The notes: a model not told the origin generated them from the sequence alone. Shown: positions 1-7,197, counted from the first letter of the stretch. The stretch: DNA of 37,607 nucleotides from Clostridia bacterium (GCA_017451485.1 JAFTOG010000002.1:1-37607); one strand, 5' to 3'. A program made the numbers and translations.

Positions 1-142
1 GAACCAGCTCCTTGCCGTGAGCAAGGAGGCATGTCGAAAGTGCTTCCTTATCAACACAAAAAGGACACCGTACGGTGTCCTTTTTGTGTTGATAAGGAAG
101 CACTTTCGACATGCCTCCTTGCTCACGGCAAGGAGCTGGTTC
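1..142. repeat. Perfect 142-bp palindrome at the window edge
   Basis: Bases 1-71 are the exact reverse complement of 72-142, with no central spacer (centre CCGT/ACGG at 71/72). The innermost part looks like an intrinsic-terminator hairpin (AAAAAGGACACC paired with GGTGTCCTTTTT). The arms contain the 16-mer ACACAAAAAGGACACC, which recurs at 519-534 and, inverted, at 1825-1840. A perfect palindrome this long, starting at the first base, may be a real inverted repeat or a fold-back assembly artefact. Reading frames that cross it are not believable genes. Confidence 0.9.
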
Positions 143-231
143 GTTCTTTTTCGAGATAGCCGTTCTCTGCTTGCAAGGATAAGGCTCGAGAAAAAGCCTC
201 ACGCAGTGAGAATCCATATGCTTCCCCCACC

Positions 232-267
232 AAAAAATTCGGCAAGTTTCGACTTGCCGAATTTTTT
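232..267. terminator. Perfect 16-bp stem hairpin, terminator-like on both strands
   Basis: A 16-bp stem (232-247 with 252-267) closes on a TTCG tetraloop. One arm begins with six A and the other ends with a run of T, so it can terminate transcription in either direction. No clear gene lies immediately upstream inside the window, so its client gene is unknown. Confidence 0.75.
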
Positions 268-272
268 TATTC

Positions 273-463
273 AAGCCGCAGGCTTGGCATATCATCGCCG
301 CACGAAGTGTGGTGTATATCATCAAGGGCTGTGTACCGCCCTTGTATCTCATCACGCACCGGCGTGCATCTTACCTACGGCTTGATGATATACAACACTT
401 TATGTTGATGATATACAAGGCTTACGCCTTGATGGTATACACGCCTTTGGCGTGATTAGGATG
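273..463. repeat. Inverted array of ~10-bp motifs with palindromic spacers
   Basis: Four degenerate copies of GTATATCATC (287-296, 314-323, 344-353, 366-375) are followed by four copies in the opposite orientation, GATGATATAC (384-393, 407-416, 431-440 and a poor one at 454-463). The spacers are mostly short palindromes of unrelated sequence, such as AAGCC-GCA-GGCTT, AAGGC-TTAC-GCCTT and ACGCC-TTT-GGCGT. The orientation switches near 379. No reading frame is credible here. The function is unknown; it looks like dispersed repeat DNA. Confidence 0.75.
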
Positions 464-518
464 CGTGGGTTCAAGTCTATATGAAAACTCATAGAAATAT
501 TTTTTATCTCCATTCACA

Positions 519-558
519 ACACAAAAAGGACACCATTGGGCTACCTACCATAAAGCAT
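519..558 (+). repeat. Left copy of 40-bp imperfect inverted repeat
   Basis: This 40-bp stretch matches the reverse complement of 1801-1840 at 34 of 40 positions, and the outer 17 bases are identical. Together the two copies bracket the XRE regulator gene. No obvious target-site duplication flanks them. Confidence 0.7.
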
Positions 559-586
559 TATTTTGTTAAAAATGCAAAATAATGCT
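554..586. repeat. AT-rich perfect hairpin inside the left inverted repeat
   Basis: AGCATTATTTTG (554-565) pairs perfectly with 575-586 around a 9-base loop. It overlaps the inner end of the left 40-bp repeat and lies about 55 bp upstream of the XRE promoter. Confidence 0.6.
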
Positions 587-641
587 CCATTCTTTCTTTG
601 TAACACAACTAACAGTTGAAATAAATCCAAATAATTGTATC

Positions 642-669
642 TGGACTTTGAAAGAAATTATGCTATAAT
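642..669 (+). promoter_or_regulatory. Sigma-A type extended -10 promoter for the XRE gene
   Basis: A perfect TATAAT at 664-669 is preceded by TGC (extended -10) and, 16 bp upstream, by a weak -35 TGGACT at 642-647. The expected start of transcription is near 676, leaving a leader of about 35 bases before the ATG at 712. Confidence 0.65.
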
Positions 670-676
670 ATAAGCA

Positions 677-686
677 GAACCGGTTC
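677..686. promoter_or_regulatory. Candidate operator, 10-bp palindrome
   Basis: GAACCGGTTC is a perfect palindrome lying right at the predicted transcription start and upstream of the GGAGGT ribosome binding site (701-706). The position suits autorepression by the downstream HTH protein. This is inference from position only. Confidence 0.35.
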
Positions 687-711
687 AGACAATAATTACT
701 GGAGGTCTTTT

Positions 712-1470
712 ATGGACAATCGTTTTTCTAACAATTTTAAGGAACTTCGCAAATTGCAAGAATTAACTCAAGAGCAGGTCGCAGAAATGCTTGGTGTTAC
801 ATCTCAAGCAATCAGCAAATGGGAGTGCGGAACTTCGTATCCCGACATTGAAATGCTCCCCATTATAGCTAATATTTTCAAGGTATCTACCGATTATCTT
901 TTGGGGGTGGATATAACCAAACAAGAAAAGGATATTCTTGAAACTATCGAAAAAGCCAAAGCGTTATGTGATAATAACAAATATACTGACGCTGTTACCA
1001 TGCTTCGCAATGCTTTAATTCAGTATCCCTCAAGCTGCGATATTATGTATTGGCTGGCTTGGAGTTTGAGGGGTACAATTAAAGAGCATCCCGAGCACGA
1101 ACAGGAAGCAATCAATATTTACCGACGTATTTTGAATATTTCCAAAAATTCCGAACTTATATGTAAGGTAACACGAGATTTGGCATACTGCTATTATACT
1201 CTCGGAGATGTGCAGACTGCAAAAGCTTATATTGATATGCTCCCTTCCTTTGAAGTGTGCCGTGAATACAATCTTGGCAGAAGCAATGTTTTAAGTGACA
1301 AAGATTTGGCTGATGCTCTTCAAAAAAATATTCGGCTGTATGCAACAGCCATTCAAGAGTGTCTTGAATATTTTGCCAATGAAAAAATTTTGACAGAAGC
1401 TGAAAAGTTTCCGTATTCTACACAGAGAGCAACAAAGAGTTTGGAAAGTATCAAAGAATTTCTTAAATAA
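712..1470 (+). CDS. XRE-family transcriptional regulator with TPR-like C-terminus
   Basis: The protein has 252 residues. Residues about 8-62 form a Cro/CI-type helix-turn-helix, with the recognisable stretches LTQEQVAEMLGVTSQAISKW and, further on, a YPDIEMLPIIANIF segment. Residues about 75-215 are helical and TPR-like, with motifs such as YTDAVTMLRNAL and LAYCYYTLGDVQTAKAYI. Family knowledge: such HTH-plus-TPR regulators often respond to a peptide or to cellular state, but no ligand can be read here. The ribosome binding site GGAGGT sits 5 bases before ATG, behind a clear extended -10 promoter. It is a single-gene unit without a partner, set in repeat-rich DNA between inverted 40-bp repeats, which suggests horizontal movement. 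Confidence 0.85.
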   Translation: MDNRFSNNFKELRKLQELTQEQVAEMLGVTSQAISKWECGTSYPDIEMLPIIANIFKVSTDYLLGVDITKQEKDILETIEKAKALCDNNKYTDAVTMLRNALIQYPSSCDIMYWLAWSLRGTIKEHPEHEQEAINIYRRILNISKNSELICKVTRDLAYCYYTLGDVQTAKAYIDMLPSFEVCREYNLGRSNVLSDKDLADALQKNIRLYATAIQECLEYFANEKILTEAEKFPYSTQRATKSLESIKEFLK

Positions 1471-1476
1471 TTCCCC

Positions 1477-1504
1477 GCCCCGCCTCGTGCGGGGCTTCGC
1501 TTTT
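1477..1504 (+). terminator. Intrinsic terminator after the XRE gene
   Basis: GCCCCGC (1477-1483) pairs with GCGGGGC (1489-1495) around CTCGT, followed by the moderately T-rich TTCGCTTTT. It lies 7 bases after the stop codon. Confidence 0.6.
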
Positions 1505-1564
1505 GTGACCTCAAAAGCAGTGCTTGTCAGGAAAAGTAGACGGACTTTCGGGACGCACAAAACA

Positions 1565-1680
1565 AGCCTTCCCCAGCGGGGAAAGGTGGCAGTCGAAGGC
1601 TGACAGATGAGGTGTTATAAGCTCAAAGCAACTCCTCATCCACCGCTATTGCGGTCCCCCTTCTCCCACAGGAGAAGGCT
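1565..1680. repeat. MITE-like imperfect inverted repeat
   Basis: The left arm starts AGCCTTCCCC and runs to GATGAGGTG. The right arm is its imperfect reverse complement, CTCCTCATCCACCG through to GGAGAAGGCT. Each arm holds its own small hairpin. The arrangement (AGCCTTC ... GATGAGG ... CCTCATCC ... GAAGGCT) resembles a dispersed repeat that I recall as common in Clostridia. No coding potential was seen. Confidence 0.65.
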
Positions 1681-1696
1681 CATTTCCGCCCGACAG

Positions 1697-1804
1697 TACA
1701 CTTATAAAGTGTAAAACACACTATACCTTGCAGTGCAAGGAGTGTCAAAAGGTGTACGGACGATTGTTCGTACTCCTTTTGATTTTTCGGCAGGTAGAAC
1801 CTGC
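1697..1804. repeat. Chain of four consecutive short hairpins
   Basis: Four separate stems follow one another: 1697-1713 (TACACTT/AAGTGTA), 1726-1740 (CCTTGCA/TGCAAGG), 1746-1781 (imperfect, CAAAAGG/CCTTTTG ends) and 1790-1804 (GCAGGT/ACCTGC). The last overlaps the right 40-bp inverted repeat by 4 bases. There is no gene here. Confidence 0.6.
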
Positions 1805-1840
1805 TTTATGGAAGGTGTCCCTTTGGTGTCCTTTTTGTGT
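1801..1840 (-). repeat. Right copy of 40-bp imperfect inverted repeat
   Basis: This is the inverted partner of 519-558 (34 of 40 identical). It ends in GGTGTCCTTTTTGTGT, the same 16-mer that forms the heart of the palindrome at the window start. From here to 2003 the only other structure is an isolated hairpin (1885-1904) and the psd terminator. Confidence 0.7.
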
Positions 1841-1960
1841 AAAAAGTAAATCCAATATTAACAATATATTTAATTTTTATTTTCCCTTCACCTTAATGTG
1901 AAGGCAGAGTGGTGTACAGCTCTCTTCGTATTCAGGGCTATCTGTGGTTTTTATTCCCCC

Positions 1961-1996
1961 AAAAAATAAAGTCGCTTGGCACGCCCAAGCGACTTT
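1961..1996 (-). terminator. Intrinsic terminator of the pssA-psd operon
   Basis: A 12-bp stem (1968-1979 with 1985-1996) with a 5-base loop is followed, on the minus strand, by a T-rich run at 1961-1967. It lies 7 bases beyond the psd stop codon. Confidence 0.85.
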
Positions 1997-2003
1997 TATG
2001 TTT

Positions 2004-2843
2004 TTATTTAAGCTTAACTCCCAGTGCCTGTCCCATCAAGACATCCACTTCCTCACCCTTTTCTGTGGCGATAAAGTACTTTTCATCAATCTGAGCCTTG
2101 TCCTTTTCAAGGAAGACTACTATTGTGGAGCCACCGTAAAGGAACATTCCTTTTTCCTCTCCACGGGTGTGGACGCCATCTCTGTGGTGGTTTTTTATCT
2201 TGCCCACCAGCATAGCTCCAACCTCCATCTGGGTTACATCTCCAAAGTTTTCTGTGCTCATAACGGTATACTCACGGCAGTTACGCTTAAACACGGGAAG
2301 TGCCTCCAGTGCTATGGGGCGTACTGTATGAAGCTTACCCTTTATAAACACATTATCCCCTTTTTCGCAATTATCAAGGTATATGTATCTATGATAATGA
2401 GTTACACACAGACGGAACACTAAGCATATGCCGTCCTCGTATTTCTTAGCTATCTCCCCGTTTTCAAAAAGATCCTTTACGGAATAGATGCTATCCTTTA
2501 TATTAAGCCTTGTGTCCTTGTCGATTCTGTAAGCGGACAAAAGTGCGTCGCAGGGGGAGATAAATACATCTCCGTCCATTTCAATAGGACGCCTGTCCTC
2601 CTTTATTTTTCTTGTAAAGCAATCATTAAAGCATTTGAAATTATCGGAGTAGAAATCATCAAGATTTATACCGTTCTTTTTGACAAAGCTCTTTATAAGA
2701 GGCTTTGAAAGACGGGAATCCATAAAGCTACCGACAATTTTTGATAATGTTCTTGACGCTGCAACCTTCAAGCAGGCTCTACCGACAAGAGTGTTATACA
2801 GAAATCTTAAGCCAAGGCTTTCCTTCTTCTGCTTTTTCTTCAT
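2004..2843 (-). CDS. psd: Phosphatidylserine decarboxylase proenzyme
   Basis: It decarboxylates phosphatidylserine to phosphatidylethanolamine at the membrane. The 279-residue protein carries the self-cleavage motif GGST (residues 237-240; the family uses LGST or GGST). Cleavage between Gly238 and Ser239 would leave a short alpha chain with the pyruvoyl group. The presumed Asp-His pair is Asp99 (SPCDALL) and the His149/His151 region (THYHRYI), and LHTVRP follows at 171-176. Its start lies one base after the pssA stop, so the two genes of the pathway are co-transcribed and probably translationally linked. The operon ends in a strong terminator just downstream. The length is usual for the bacterial family. 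Confidence 0.92.
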   Translation of the reverse strand: MKKKQKKESLGLRFLYNTLVGRACLKVAASRTLSKIVGSFMDSRLSKPLIKSFVKKNGINLDDFYSDNFKCFNDCFTRKIKEDRRPIEMDGDVFISPCDALLSAYRIDKDTRLNIKDSIYSVKDLFENGEIAKKYEDGICLVFRLCVTHYHRYIYLDNCEKGDNVFIKGKLHTVRPIALEALPVFKRNCREYTVMSTENFGDVTQMEVGAMLVGKIKNHHRDGVHTRGEEKGMFLYGGSTIVVFLEKDKAQIDEKYFIATEKGEEVDVLMGQALGVKLK

Positions 2844-2844
2844 A

Positions 2845-3531
2845 TCAGATAAGAAGTGCGTATATCATAAGACCTGCCTCGAGAGCTCCAAAGCCTATCA
2901 TTCCCAAAAGGATCTTTATACCGGGCTTTCTCAAACGGAACTTTGATATAAATGCGATTCCAACTCCGAGCAACGCACCGAAATAGAAAAGTGTAAAGTC
3001 TATCTTAGCAAGCTTTTCCACAATAAGAACTATTGCAAGTGCTGCGGGAAGGATCATTGAGCCTAATGTAATGGGCAAGCCGAGATAATATTTTCTCGCA
3101 CCCTCTCCGTTTGCCTGTCTTTCCTCCTCGGTTACATTAAAGTATGCAAGACGGATAAGTCCGGCAAGTACAAAGAATGCCATTATTGCAAAGCATATAA
3201 TCGAATATACAAGGTCTATACCGTTTGTACCGAACTGATATATTTCAGAACGGAATACAAGGGCTGCACCGATACAAGCAGGCAATACGCCAAAGGCAAC
3301 TATATCGGAAAGAGAGTCTATTTGAATACCGTATTTACATTCCTCTGTGGTCCTGTTCTTCTTTGTTCTTGCTACTCTGCCGTCAAAGGCGTCGCAAAGA
3401 GCACAGAAAAGCATAAAGAACATACCGATAAAGGGATGACCTGTTCCCGTAAGGGAAATAACAATACCTGTAGTTGCAGATGCGAGGGAAAGATATGTGA
3501 GTAAAACGGTGTAGTTATAATAACCTATCAT
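2845..3531 (-). CDS. pssA: CDP-diacylglycerol-serine O-phosphatidyltransferase
   Basis: It makes phosphatidylserine from CDP-diacylglycerol and serine, the substrate of the following psd product. The 228-residue membrane protein has several hydrophobic segments and the CDP-alcohol phosphotransferase signature: Asp50-Gly51, Ala54-Arg55, Gly68, Asp72 and Asp76. The gap between Arg55 and Gly68 is 12 residues instead of the textbook 8, an insertion rich in charged residues (TKKNRTTEECKY). Its ATG overlaps the stop of the upstream flippase-like gene as ATGA. Order in the operon: flippase-like, pssA, psd. Confidence 0.9.
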   Translation of the reverse strand: MIGYYNYTVLLTYLSLASATTGIVISLTGTGHPFIGMFFMLFCALCDAFDGRVARTKKNRTTEECKYGIQIDSLSDIVAFGVLPACIGAALVFRSEIYQFGTNGIDLVYSIICFAIMAFFVLAGLIRLAYFNVTEEERQANGEGARKYYLGLPITLGSMILPAALAIVLIVEKLAKIDFTLFYFGALLGVGIAFISKFRLRKPGIKILLGMIGFGALEAGLMIYALLI

Positions 3532-4679
3532 TTTTGATTCTCCTGATCTGTATTTTTTATCTTTTTTTGTTTTCTTAATGCTATAACCTTATAGGATATC
3601 AATCTGACAATAAGTGAAATGCCACATATTATTACACAGCTGTAGAAGGATATTCCACGGCTGACCAGATTAAGATTGAGAGCTACCGTCTCGCTAAAGC
3701 CTATTGCACTGAAGGCACATATAAGCATATAGTCCGAAATGCCCATAGCTCCGGGTATGGGAAGCACATTGGTGCCAAGTATAACCATACATTGACATAC
3801 TGCTATATCCCAGCACATCTTGAAATCTCCACCGGATGCCATAAACACACATACCGTAACCAGAATTACCGATACTCTTTGCAGTATGTTAAACAGCAGG
3901 GATAAAACTATGCTCTTCTGCTTACCCTTAAGCTGTTCTACATATCCGTTATAGGACTTTATGGAGCATGCCAGCTTTTCTCTTTTTCTGTCCACATTTC
4001 TGATTATATGTAGCTTTGATAAAAGGGTCAGGCATGCATTACCGATCTTTGACAGTATATGACTCTTGAAAAGAATCATTATAAAGAATATAGCAAGGCT
4101 TACAAGACATATACTGCCTACTATAATAAGCACCTTGCCAACCACGGGAAAGCCGAGAAATATGCCGGGGCGTACTATAAAGCTGACAGTACCTATTATC
4201 AGTATGGCAAAGGTGTACATAACCAGATTTAGAATAAGGGCAACCGTGGTTACAGCACCGGGAATGCCGTCCTTCATCATAAAATAAGCACTGGCAGGCT
4301 GTCCGCCTGTGGCTGATGGAGTGATTGCCGAAAAGTATATATCACTTGAAGAGTATATAAGTCCCCTGTGTATAGGAGCCTTATATCCGAAGGATTTTAT
4401 AATGGTCATAAGTGCCAGAGCCTCAAACAGCACATACGCAAGCATCGCTGCAATAGCAAATGTGATCCACATAGGATTCTGTGCACGGAGGAACCCAATA
4501 AAGCTTGCCAGAGTAAAGCCCTCTTGAGAGGTTATTGCCCATACGGTAAGGACGGCTATAGCAACAAAAACCAAAGACCAAAGCATTTTTGTCTTAAGGC
4601 TGCTTTGCTTTTTAGCCTTACCACAGTTATCGGTCTGCTCAGTTGTTGCTTCTGTGCCTTCCTTGACTTCATTGTCCAT
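3528..4679 (-). CDS. Flippase-like membrane protein (LPG synthase TM / UPF0104 family)
   Basis: The protein has 383 residues when started at MDNEVKEG. The longer frame to 4721 would begin at about the transcription start given by the promoter at 4730-4758, so it is rejected. After a polar N-terminus of about 30 residues come around eight transmembrane segments. Family hallmarks are TPSATGGQPA in the first half and PIPGAMGISDYML in the second. The family is the membrane half of lysyl-phosphatidylglycerol synthases/flippases, but no aminoacyl-transferase (DUF2156-type) domain is present. Being first in an operon with pssA and psd points to moving or trafficking a phospholipid, possibly phosphatidylserine or phosphatidylethanolamine. 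The substrate is inference. Confidence 0.8.
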   Translation of the reverse strand: MDNEVKEGTEATTEQTDNCGKAKKQSSLKTKMLWSLVFVAIAVLTVWAITSQEGFTLASFIGFLRAQNPMWITFAIAAMLAYVLFEALALMTIIKSFGYKAPIHRGLIYSSSDIYFSAITPSATGGQPASAYFMMKDGIPGAVTTVALILNLVMYTFAILIIGTVSFIVRPGIFLGFPVVGKVLIIVGSICLVSLAIFFIMILFKSHILSKIGNACLTLLSKLHIIRNVDRKREKLACSIKSYNGYVEQLKGKQKSIVLSLLFNILQRVSVILVTVCVFMASGGDFKMCWDIAVCQCMVILGTNVLPIPGAMGISDYMLICAFSAIGFSETVALNLNLVSRGISFYSCVIICGISLIVRLISYKVIALRKQKKIKNTDQENQK

Positions 4680-4729
4680 TATATCACCATCCTTCCTCAT
4701 AATTCGATGAATTAAGTACATACATTTAT

Positions 4730-4758
4730 ATTATAACATAAGATTTTTACAATATCAA
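4730..4758 (-). promoter_or_regulatory. Promoter of the flippase-pssA-psd operon
   Basis: On the minus strand a -35 TTGATA (4753-4758) and a -10 TATAAT (4730-4735) are separated by exactly 17 bp, and the -10 is preceded by TGT. Transcription should start near 4723, giving a leader of about 44 bases before the ATG at 4679. Confidence 0.85.
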
Positions 4759-4834
4759 TATTGTTTTCTTATTTTGTTGACTTATTTGTGGCGTTTATTT
4801 GGCTTTTATTCTATCCCATTGCTTTACTTTTCTC

Positions 4835-4863
4835 TTGCAATAGGGAGCTGTTTGTGTTATACT
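4835..4863 (+). promoter_or_regulatory. Promoter of the FGGY kinase gene
   Basis: A -35 TTGCAA (4835-4840) and a -10 TATACT (4858-4863) have 17-bp spacing. It is divergent from the lipid-operon promoter, with about 75 bp between the two -35 elements. The implied start near 4870 excludes the ATG at 4866 as initiator. Confidence 0.8.
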
Positions 4864-4895
4864 AAATGCAGAAATTAATTTATATGAGGTGCTTT

Positions 4896-6470
4896 ATGAA
4901 TTTACAGAGCTTTGCTATGGGCCTTGAATTCGGCTCTACAAGAATAAAAGCTATTTTGCTTGATGAAAAGCGTAATGTTATAGCCTCCGGAGGTCACACA
5001 TGGGAAAACCGTTATGTTGACGGTATCTGGACCTACACAATGGAAGATATTATCGGTGGTCTTCAGGACTGCTACGCTAAAATGCGTGAGGATTTTGAGG
5101 GTAAATATGACACAAAGCTTTCTACAATCGGTGCTATCGGTATTTCCGGTATGATGCACGGTTACCTTGCATTTGATAAGGATAACAATCTCCTCGCACC
5201 CTTCAGAACCTGGAGAAACACTATTACACAGGTGTCCTCTGAGACTCTTACCAAGGCGTTTAACTCTGCTATCCCCCAAAGATGGAGCATTGCCCACCTT
5301 TACAAGGATATTTTAGAGGATGTTCCCTATGTTAAGGATATCACTCACTTTACCACCCTTGCAGGATTTATCCATTGGAAGCTCACCGGCAACAAGGTCC
5401 TCGGTATAGGTGAGGCGTCCGGTATGTTCCCCATTGACAGTGCAAAATGCGATTACAGAGACGATTGCCTCGGAATTTTTGCCGATCTTATTAAGGATAA
5501 GGGCTACCCCTGGACACTTAAAGAGCTCCTCCCCGGTGTTCTCAATGCAGGTGAGTGTGCAGGCTGCCTTACCGAAGAGGGTGCTATGCTCCTTGACCCC
5601 ACAGGCACACTTAAGCCCGGAGTTAAATTTGCTCCTCCCGAGGGTGATGCCGGCACCGGTATGACTGCTACCAACTCCGTAAGAGTAGGAACAGGTAATG
5701 TATCAGCAGGAACATCAGTATTTGCTATGGTCGTTACAGAAAAAACTCCTAAGCTACATAAGGAAATTAATGTTGTTACAACTCCCGACGGTGCCCCCGT
5801 TGCTATGGTTCATTGCTCCAACTGTACCTCCGACTTCAATGCCTGGGCAGGAATGCTTAAGGACTTTGCCGATGCACTTGGCGTTGACATTTCTATGGGT
5901 AAAATAATGGACCTCGTATTTGAAAAGGCTCTCGAGGGCAAGACCGACTGCGACGGTATCGTTGCATATAACTACTACTCCGGTGAGGCAAATGTAGGTC
6001 TTACTAAGGGTGTGCCCGTGCTTATGCGTAAGCCCGGTGCCGACTTCTCCTTCGCTAACCTTGCAAGAACTCATCTATATACCTGTCTTTCCACCCTTAA
6101 AATGGGGCTTGATATTCTTATCAAGGAGGAAAATATCAAAATTGACCGTATCTGCGGTCACGGTGGATACTTCAAGGCTCCTGTAACAGGACCAAAATTC
6201 CTCTCTGCCGCTGTGGGTGCACCCGTTATCACAATGGAATCCTCAGGTGAGGGAGGACCCTACGGTATGGCTCTTCTTGCTGCATATATGCTGGATAAAA
6301 AGGAGGGTGAGAGCCTCCCCGATTATCTTGACAACAAGATATTCGCATCCTGTAAGACAGTTGAAACAATGGCTGACCAGGCTGATATCGATGGATTTAA
6401 TGCTTATCTTTCCAATTTCAAGGCTTGTCTCCCCGTTGAGAAATCTGCAATCGACACCTTTGCAGAATAA
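4896..6470 (+). CDS. FGGY-family carbohydrate kinase (xylulokinase-like)
   Basis: It likely phosphorylates a sugar or sugar alcohol with ATP in the cytoplasm. The 524-residue protein begins with the phosphate-binding MGLEFGSTRIKA (residues 8-19). A probable catalytic Asp251 lies in PEGDAGTGM, and C-terminal ATPase-fold motifs follow (GHGGYFKAP, then SGEGGPYG). The start at 4896 has GAGGTG 4 bases upstream and lies downstream of the promoter. The first-motif Asp usual in the family is Glu here (GLEFG). It is a single-gene transcription unit with its own promoter and terminator, with no transporter or isomerase beside it, so the substrate cannot be named. Xylulose and ribulose kinases are the nearest relatives by motif. 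Confidence 0.8.
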   Translation: MNLQSFAMGLEFGSTRIKAILLDEKRNVIASGGHTWENRYVDGIWTYTMEDIIGGLQDCYAKMREDFEGKYDTKLSTIGAIGISGMMHGYLAFDKDNNLLAPFRTWRNTITQVSSETLTKAFNSAIPQRWSIAHLYKDILEDVPYVKDITHFTTLAGFIHWKLTGNKVLGIGEASGMFPIDSAKCDYRDDCLGIFADLIKDKGYPWTLKELLPGVLNAGECAGCLTEEGAMLLDPTGTLKPGVKFAPPEGDAGTGMTATNSVRVGTGNVSAGTSVFAMVVTEKTPKLHKEINVVTTPDGAPVAMVHCSNCTSDFNAWAGMLKDFADALGVDISMGKIMDLVFEKALEGKTDCDGIVAYNYYSGEANVGLTKGVPVLMRKPGADFSFANLARTHLYTCLSTLKMGLDILIKEENIKIDRICGHGGYFKAPVTGPKFLSAAVGAPVITMESSGEGGPYGMALLAAYMLDKKEGESLPDYLDNKIFASCKTVETMADQADIDGFNAYLSNFKACLPVEKSAIDTFAE

Positions 6471-6489
6471 TCACCTCAATATACATATT

Positions 6490-6520
6490 AACGCCTGTTC
6501 ATTTGAACAGGCGTTGTTTT
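6490..6520. terminator. Bidirectional terminator between kinase and sigma-like gene
   Basis: AACGCCTGTTC (6490-6500) pairs perfectly with 6505-6515 over the 4-base loop ATTT. A GTTTT run follows on the plus strand and an A/T-rich side lies on the other. It sits between two convergent genes and can serve both. Confidence 0.85.
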
Positions 6521-6547
6521 ATGCATTTTTGTATTGCTCGGCTGATA

Positions 6548-6952
6548 TTATGCCATCGTCATTCGTCTCGCAAGCTCGGATGCTATTTCTCTGACCTTTG
6601 CCCGTACCCATTCGTCGGAGTAGCCCAGCTGCTGTCCTACCTGCCAATAGGTTTTATCACCGTTTACAAAGCACTCGAAGACTATTATCTGCTCCTTGGG
6701 ACCGAGAGTGGAAATTATCCCAAAGTATTTTTTCTCAAGAGCTGTGGCTTTCCTTATGTAATCCTGAATGTTCAGGGACTTTATTATTTCCTTAATTTCC
6801 GAAATCTCCTTTTCCGTCTCGGGAGATTTTGGCATTTTCATAAGCTTTACAAGTCTTTTTGTTCTGATATCTCTTATGGTTTCTCTTACCTTTATACACC
6901 GTTCTATATGCTTGAGCTCCCTGAGCTCCTTTTTTACATCCTCTACTGTCAT
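6548..6952 (-). CDS. Phage-like sigma-70 region 4-type HTH protein
   Basis: The protein has 134 residues, starting at MTVEDVKKEL with AAGGAGG just upstream. The N-terminal part is a charged, probably coiled helix (VKKELRELKHIERC onward). The C-terminal 50 residues resemble sigma-70 region 4: TLGPKEQIIVFECF, then YWQVGQQLGYSDEWVRAKV as the helix-turn-helix. This layout is typical of small phage or integrative-element regulators (ArpU/RinA/DUF1492-like proteins) that turn on late genes. It follows the zinc-ribbon gene by 50 bp on the same strand and probably shares its promoter. There are no structural phage genes nearby, so it may be a remnant or a domesticated regulator. Confidence 0.65.
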   Translation of the reverse strand: MTVEDVKKELRELKHIERCIKVRETIRDIRTKRLVKLMKMPKSPETEKEISEIKEIIKSLNIQDYIRKATALEKKYFGIISTLGPKEQIIVFECFVNGDKTYWQVGQQLGYSDEWVRAKVREIASELARRMTMA

Positions 6953-7002
6953 AAAACCTCCTTGCCAAAGCTTTTTGCCACACCGCAAGCAAAAAGATTT
7001 TA

Positions 7003-7197
7003 TTAAAATATTATCTGTATTCTTCCACTGCCGCAGACAGGACAGTATAGCTCACACACATCCTCGCAAGCATATCCCTCACCGTAGGGATGGGACTGTG
7101 TGTAGCGTCTCTCAATGATATCCTCCTCGGATATTTCCGTTTTACAGCTAAGACACTTGTATTCCGTAATTACTCCTTTCCCAATTTTTCTTGACAT
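7003..7197 (-). CDS. Small zinc-ribbon protein
   Basis: This 64-residue protein has CxxC pairs at Cys15/Cys18 and Cys52/Cys55, which together would form a zinc ribbon. Two extra cysteines (Cys44, Cys48) lie between. A strong promoter (7244-7272) gives a leader of about 40 bases. The ribosome binding site is poor: TAGGAA directly touches the ATG, so translation may be weak or may depend on the downstream gene. Its role is unknown. Its position beside a sigma-like protein and an S24 repressor suggests a regulatory or nucleic-acid-binding role. Confidence 0.65.
   Translation of the reverse strand: MSRKIGKGVITEYKCLSCKTEISEEDIIERRYTQSHPYGEGYACEDVCELYCPVCGSGRIQIIF

Noticed and set aside
17..385. 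Open reading frame of 122 codons near the window start
   Set aside because: It runs through the perfect palindrome, a terminator hairpin and the repeat array; it has no ribosome binding site and no protein-like composition.
519..1840. Complete insertion sequence
   Set aside because: Inverted ends exist but there is no transposase gene and no target-site duplication was found.
1944..2423. 159-codon plus-strand frame over psd
   Set aside because: It is antisense to the conserved psd gene and passes through the operon terminator.
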